Of a stretch of DNA of 14,541 bases, positions 14,201-14,541 are shown piece by piece (the stretch's first letter is position 1; every line of letters starts with the position of its first letter). The position numbers were made by a program, and so were the translations under genes. Source of the stretch: Candidatus Equinaster intestinalis (GTDB lineage: Bacteria; Bacillota_A; Clostridia; Oscillospirales; Acutalibacteraceae); NCBI GenBank assembly GCA_018065375.1, contig JAGHTJ010000154.1, forward strand, positions 1 through 14,541, read 5' to 3'. The notes under the pieces are model-generated. The model was not told where the DNA came from. It saw only the letters and a list, made by a program, of their open reading frames with translations, and made no database searches.

Positions 14201-14541
14201 TCTCTGCATCAACAAATATGGTTGCATTGAGTGAATTTGTATAGTCGCTGAAGCTGAATTTAACTATTGTCATAGGTTTGCCGCTTCGTTTGGCTATTAT
14301 ATCCTTGGTTTCGCAACCGAAAACCTCGCCCCATGCGGCAATAGGCTTTTTCTCATTCGGATTATCGGGCGGAACTATATCAATTATCGGGGTGACCTTG
14401 GTGTTTATTCTTCTGCCGTAAAAAAGCTTTGCGCTTTCAAGATAAACCGGAAGACCGTCCTTCGGTTTACCGGAGAAGACCTTTTTTTCGGGCTCCTCTT
14501 TAACGCGGGCTTTCGGAATTTCGGGGGTTGGAAGCTCAATG
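11220..14541 (-). CDS. polC: PolC-type DNA polymerase III alpha subunit lacking the exonuclease domain (5' partial)
   Basis: This is the main replicative polymerase of Bacillota. The frame is open to the right edge, so the ATG at 14273 is internal: 89 further in-frame codons precede it, including the strand AAWGEVFGCETKDII of the OB fold. Visible residues total 1106. In order they show an N-terminal segment, OB fold (about 75-155), PHP domain (HCH at 170-172, TDH at 202-204), polymerase core with a Cys4 zinc site (CPKC, CEKC), catalytic PDIDLNF (Asp625, Asp627) and KLDELGH (Asp752). GLSHGTDVWLGN and FPKAHAAAY are PolC-specific blocks, and the C-terminal QISMF is a sliding-clamp binding motif. 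The roughly 170-200 residue DEDD proofreading exonuclease normally inserted between YGIE and the YHxxLLV-like strand is missing; only about 15 residues join these points. Proofreading must come from elsewhere. Confidence 0.96.
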   Translation of the reverse strand, partial: IELPTPEIPKARVKEEPEKKVFSGKPKDGLPVYLESAKLFYGRRINTKVTPIIDIVPPDNPNEKKPIAAWGEVFGCETKDIIAKRSGKPMTIVKFSFSDYTNSLNATIFVDAEKKSSLDSLKDGAFVVVNGDYAYDNWSKDFIVTVNSLASLVPYEEKDEHEGEKRIELHCHTNMSVKDAVSSAGAIIKRAYKWGHKAIAITDHGVVQAYPDAAAAVNDIRKAGGEFKVIYGIEDYFADDTLGETDHTKLPRYHQIMLVKNLTGLKNLYKIVSDAHLNHFHKKPLSLRSVIEAHREGLIIGSACEQGELYRAVIAGKPHEELIRIASFYDYLEIQPLGNNEFMLRDAQKVVTDKKTGQVKENPFAKVTSVEVIKDFNRKIVEIADELGLPVVATGDVHFLTKDDCIIRKILMAGQGYDDFDLQAPLYLKTTDEMLADFDYFGERAKEFVIDNPQKIAAMISDDVIPVPKGNYPPVIEGSDDMLRQICWDRAMNTYGYEGVIPELVTKRLEKELNGIINNGYSIMYITAQKLVAYSEEHGYLVGSRGSVGSSFVATMAGISEVNPLAPHYYCPKCKHSIFFTKGEVGSGFDLPEKNCEKCGTPYKRDGHDIPFETFLGFKGDKVPDIDLNFADEFQNEVQKYTETLFGSENVFKAGTISTVAEKTAYGFAKAYAEKKGIVLSNAELDRLAKKVEAAKIKQTTGQHPAGMVVVPRDKEIYDFCPVQHPADKNESDIVSTHFAFSAIHDTILKLDELGHVIPTTYKYLEEYTGIPVSDISMSDPDVYSLFISTKALGVTPEQIDSKTGTYCLPEFGTKFVREMLIDCQPQNFADLLQISGLSHGTDVWLGNAKDLIDNGTCTISEVIGTRDNIMVYLIHQGMEEGRAFKITETVRKGLVAKGKVSPEDWKQMEEDMRAVNVPEWYIGSCYKIKYMFPKAHAAAYVISALRVAWYKVHRPLEFYCAYFTARPEDVDVPTILKGLPAVKNYLKMIKEKGKEASKKELDVYDNMLIFNEMMERGIEVLPIDLKKSHAVKYLPENGKMRLPFGALSGVGDKAAYSLYEAAQSGDFISKEELQTTAGVSKTLIDTLSELGVLSSLPDTNQISMF

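Noticed and set aside
11220..14273. polC starting at the ATG at 14273
   Set aside because: The frame stays open for 89 more codons to the window edge, and those codons encode recognisable PolC N-terminal and OB-fold sequence, so this Met is internal.
1..14541. CRISPR arrays, tRNA or rRNA genes, insertion sequences, phage genes
   Set aside because: No regular direct repeats with spacers, no cloverleaf or rRNA-like segments, and no transposase or phage-like proteins were seen in the gaps or on either strand.

Overview
The window reads as a chromosomal segment of a low-to-mid-GC Bacillota, most likely Clostridia of the Oscillospirales type. The reasons are a PolC-type replicative polymerase, a spoIIA sporulation operon, strong AGGAGG-type ribosome binding sites and TATAAT promoters. 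No phage, transposon, CRISPR or tRNA/rRNA gene is visible. Every convincing gene lies on the minus strand, so transcription runs from the right end of the window to the left.

Right to left, the layout is as follows. polC (11220 to beyond 14541, 5' end outside the window) ends at a strong terminator (11147-11187). A membrane-anchored G5/M23 peptidase gene (9825-11039) follows, with its own promoter inside an elaborate repeat region and its own terminator. Next is a two-gene type IIA topoisomerase operon, parE-parC like (9716 to 5486), with a near-consensus promoter. The parC-valS gap (5297-5485) holds the valS promoter and, on the opposite strand, signals for a possible small RNA. valS (2663-5296) is followed 26 bases later by an acyltransferase-3 membrane protein (1584-2636) that ends at a bidirectional terminator. 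The spoIIAA-spoIIAB-sigF operon (1462 to 50) comes next. The first codons of one further gene (start at 28) reach the left edge.

The DNA-handling genes (polC, parE, parC) are intact and housekeeping in character, but they deviate from textbook versions. PolC lacks the proofreading exonuclease domain normally inserted in its PHP domain, yet keeps an apparently full set of PHP metal ligands. The topoisomerase pair carries several substitutions in otherwise invariant motifs, including Ala at the quinolone-contact serine.

The spoIIA operon encodes the forespore switch: anti-anti-sigma SpoIIAA, anti-sigma kinase SpoIIAB and sigma-F. SpoIIAB is intact. Both spoIIAA and sigF carry an apparent one-base deletion near the 3' end, each producing an ATGA stop/start overlap with the lost C-terminal codons still readable in the -1 frame. 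Either sporulation is decaying here, or the assembly has two errors, or the genes are decoded unusually. This is the most surprising feature of the window.
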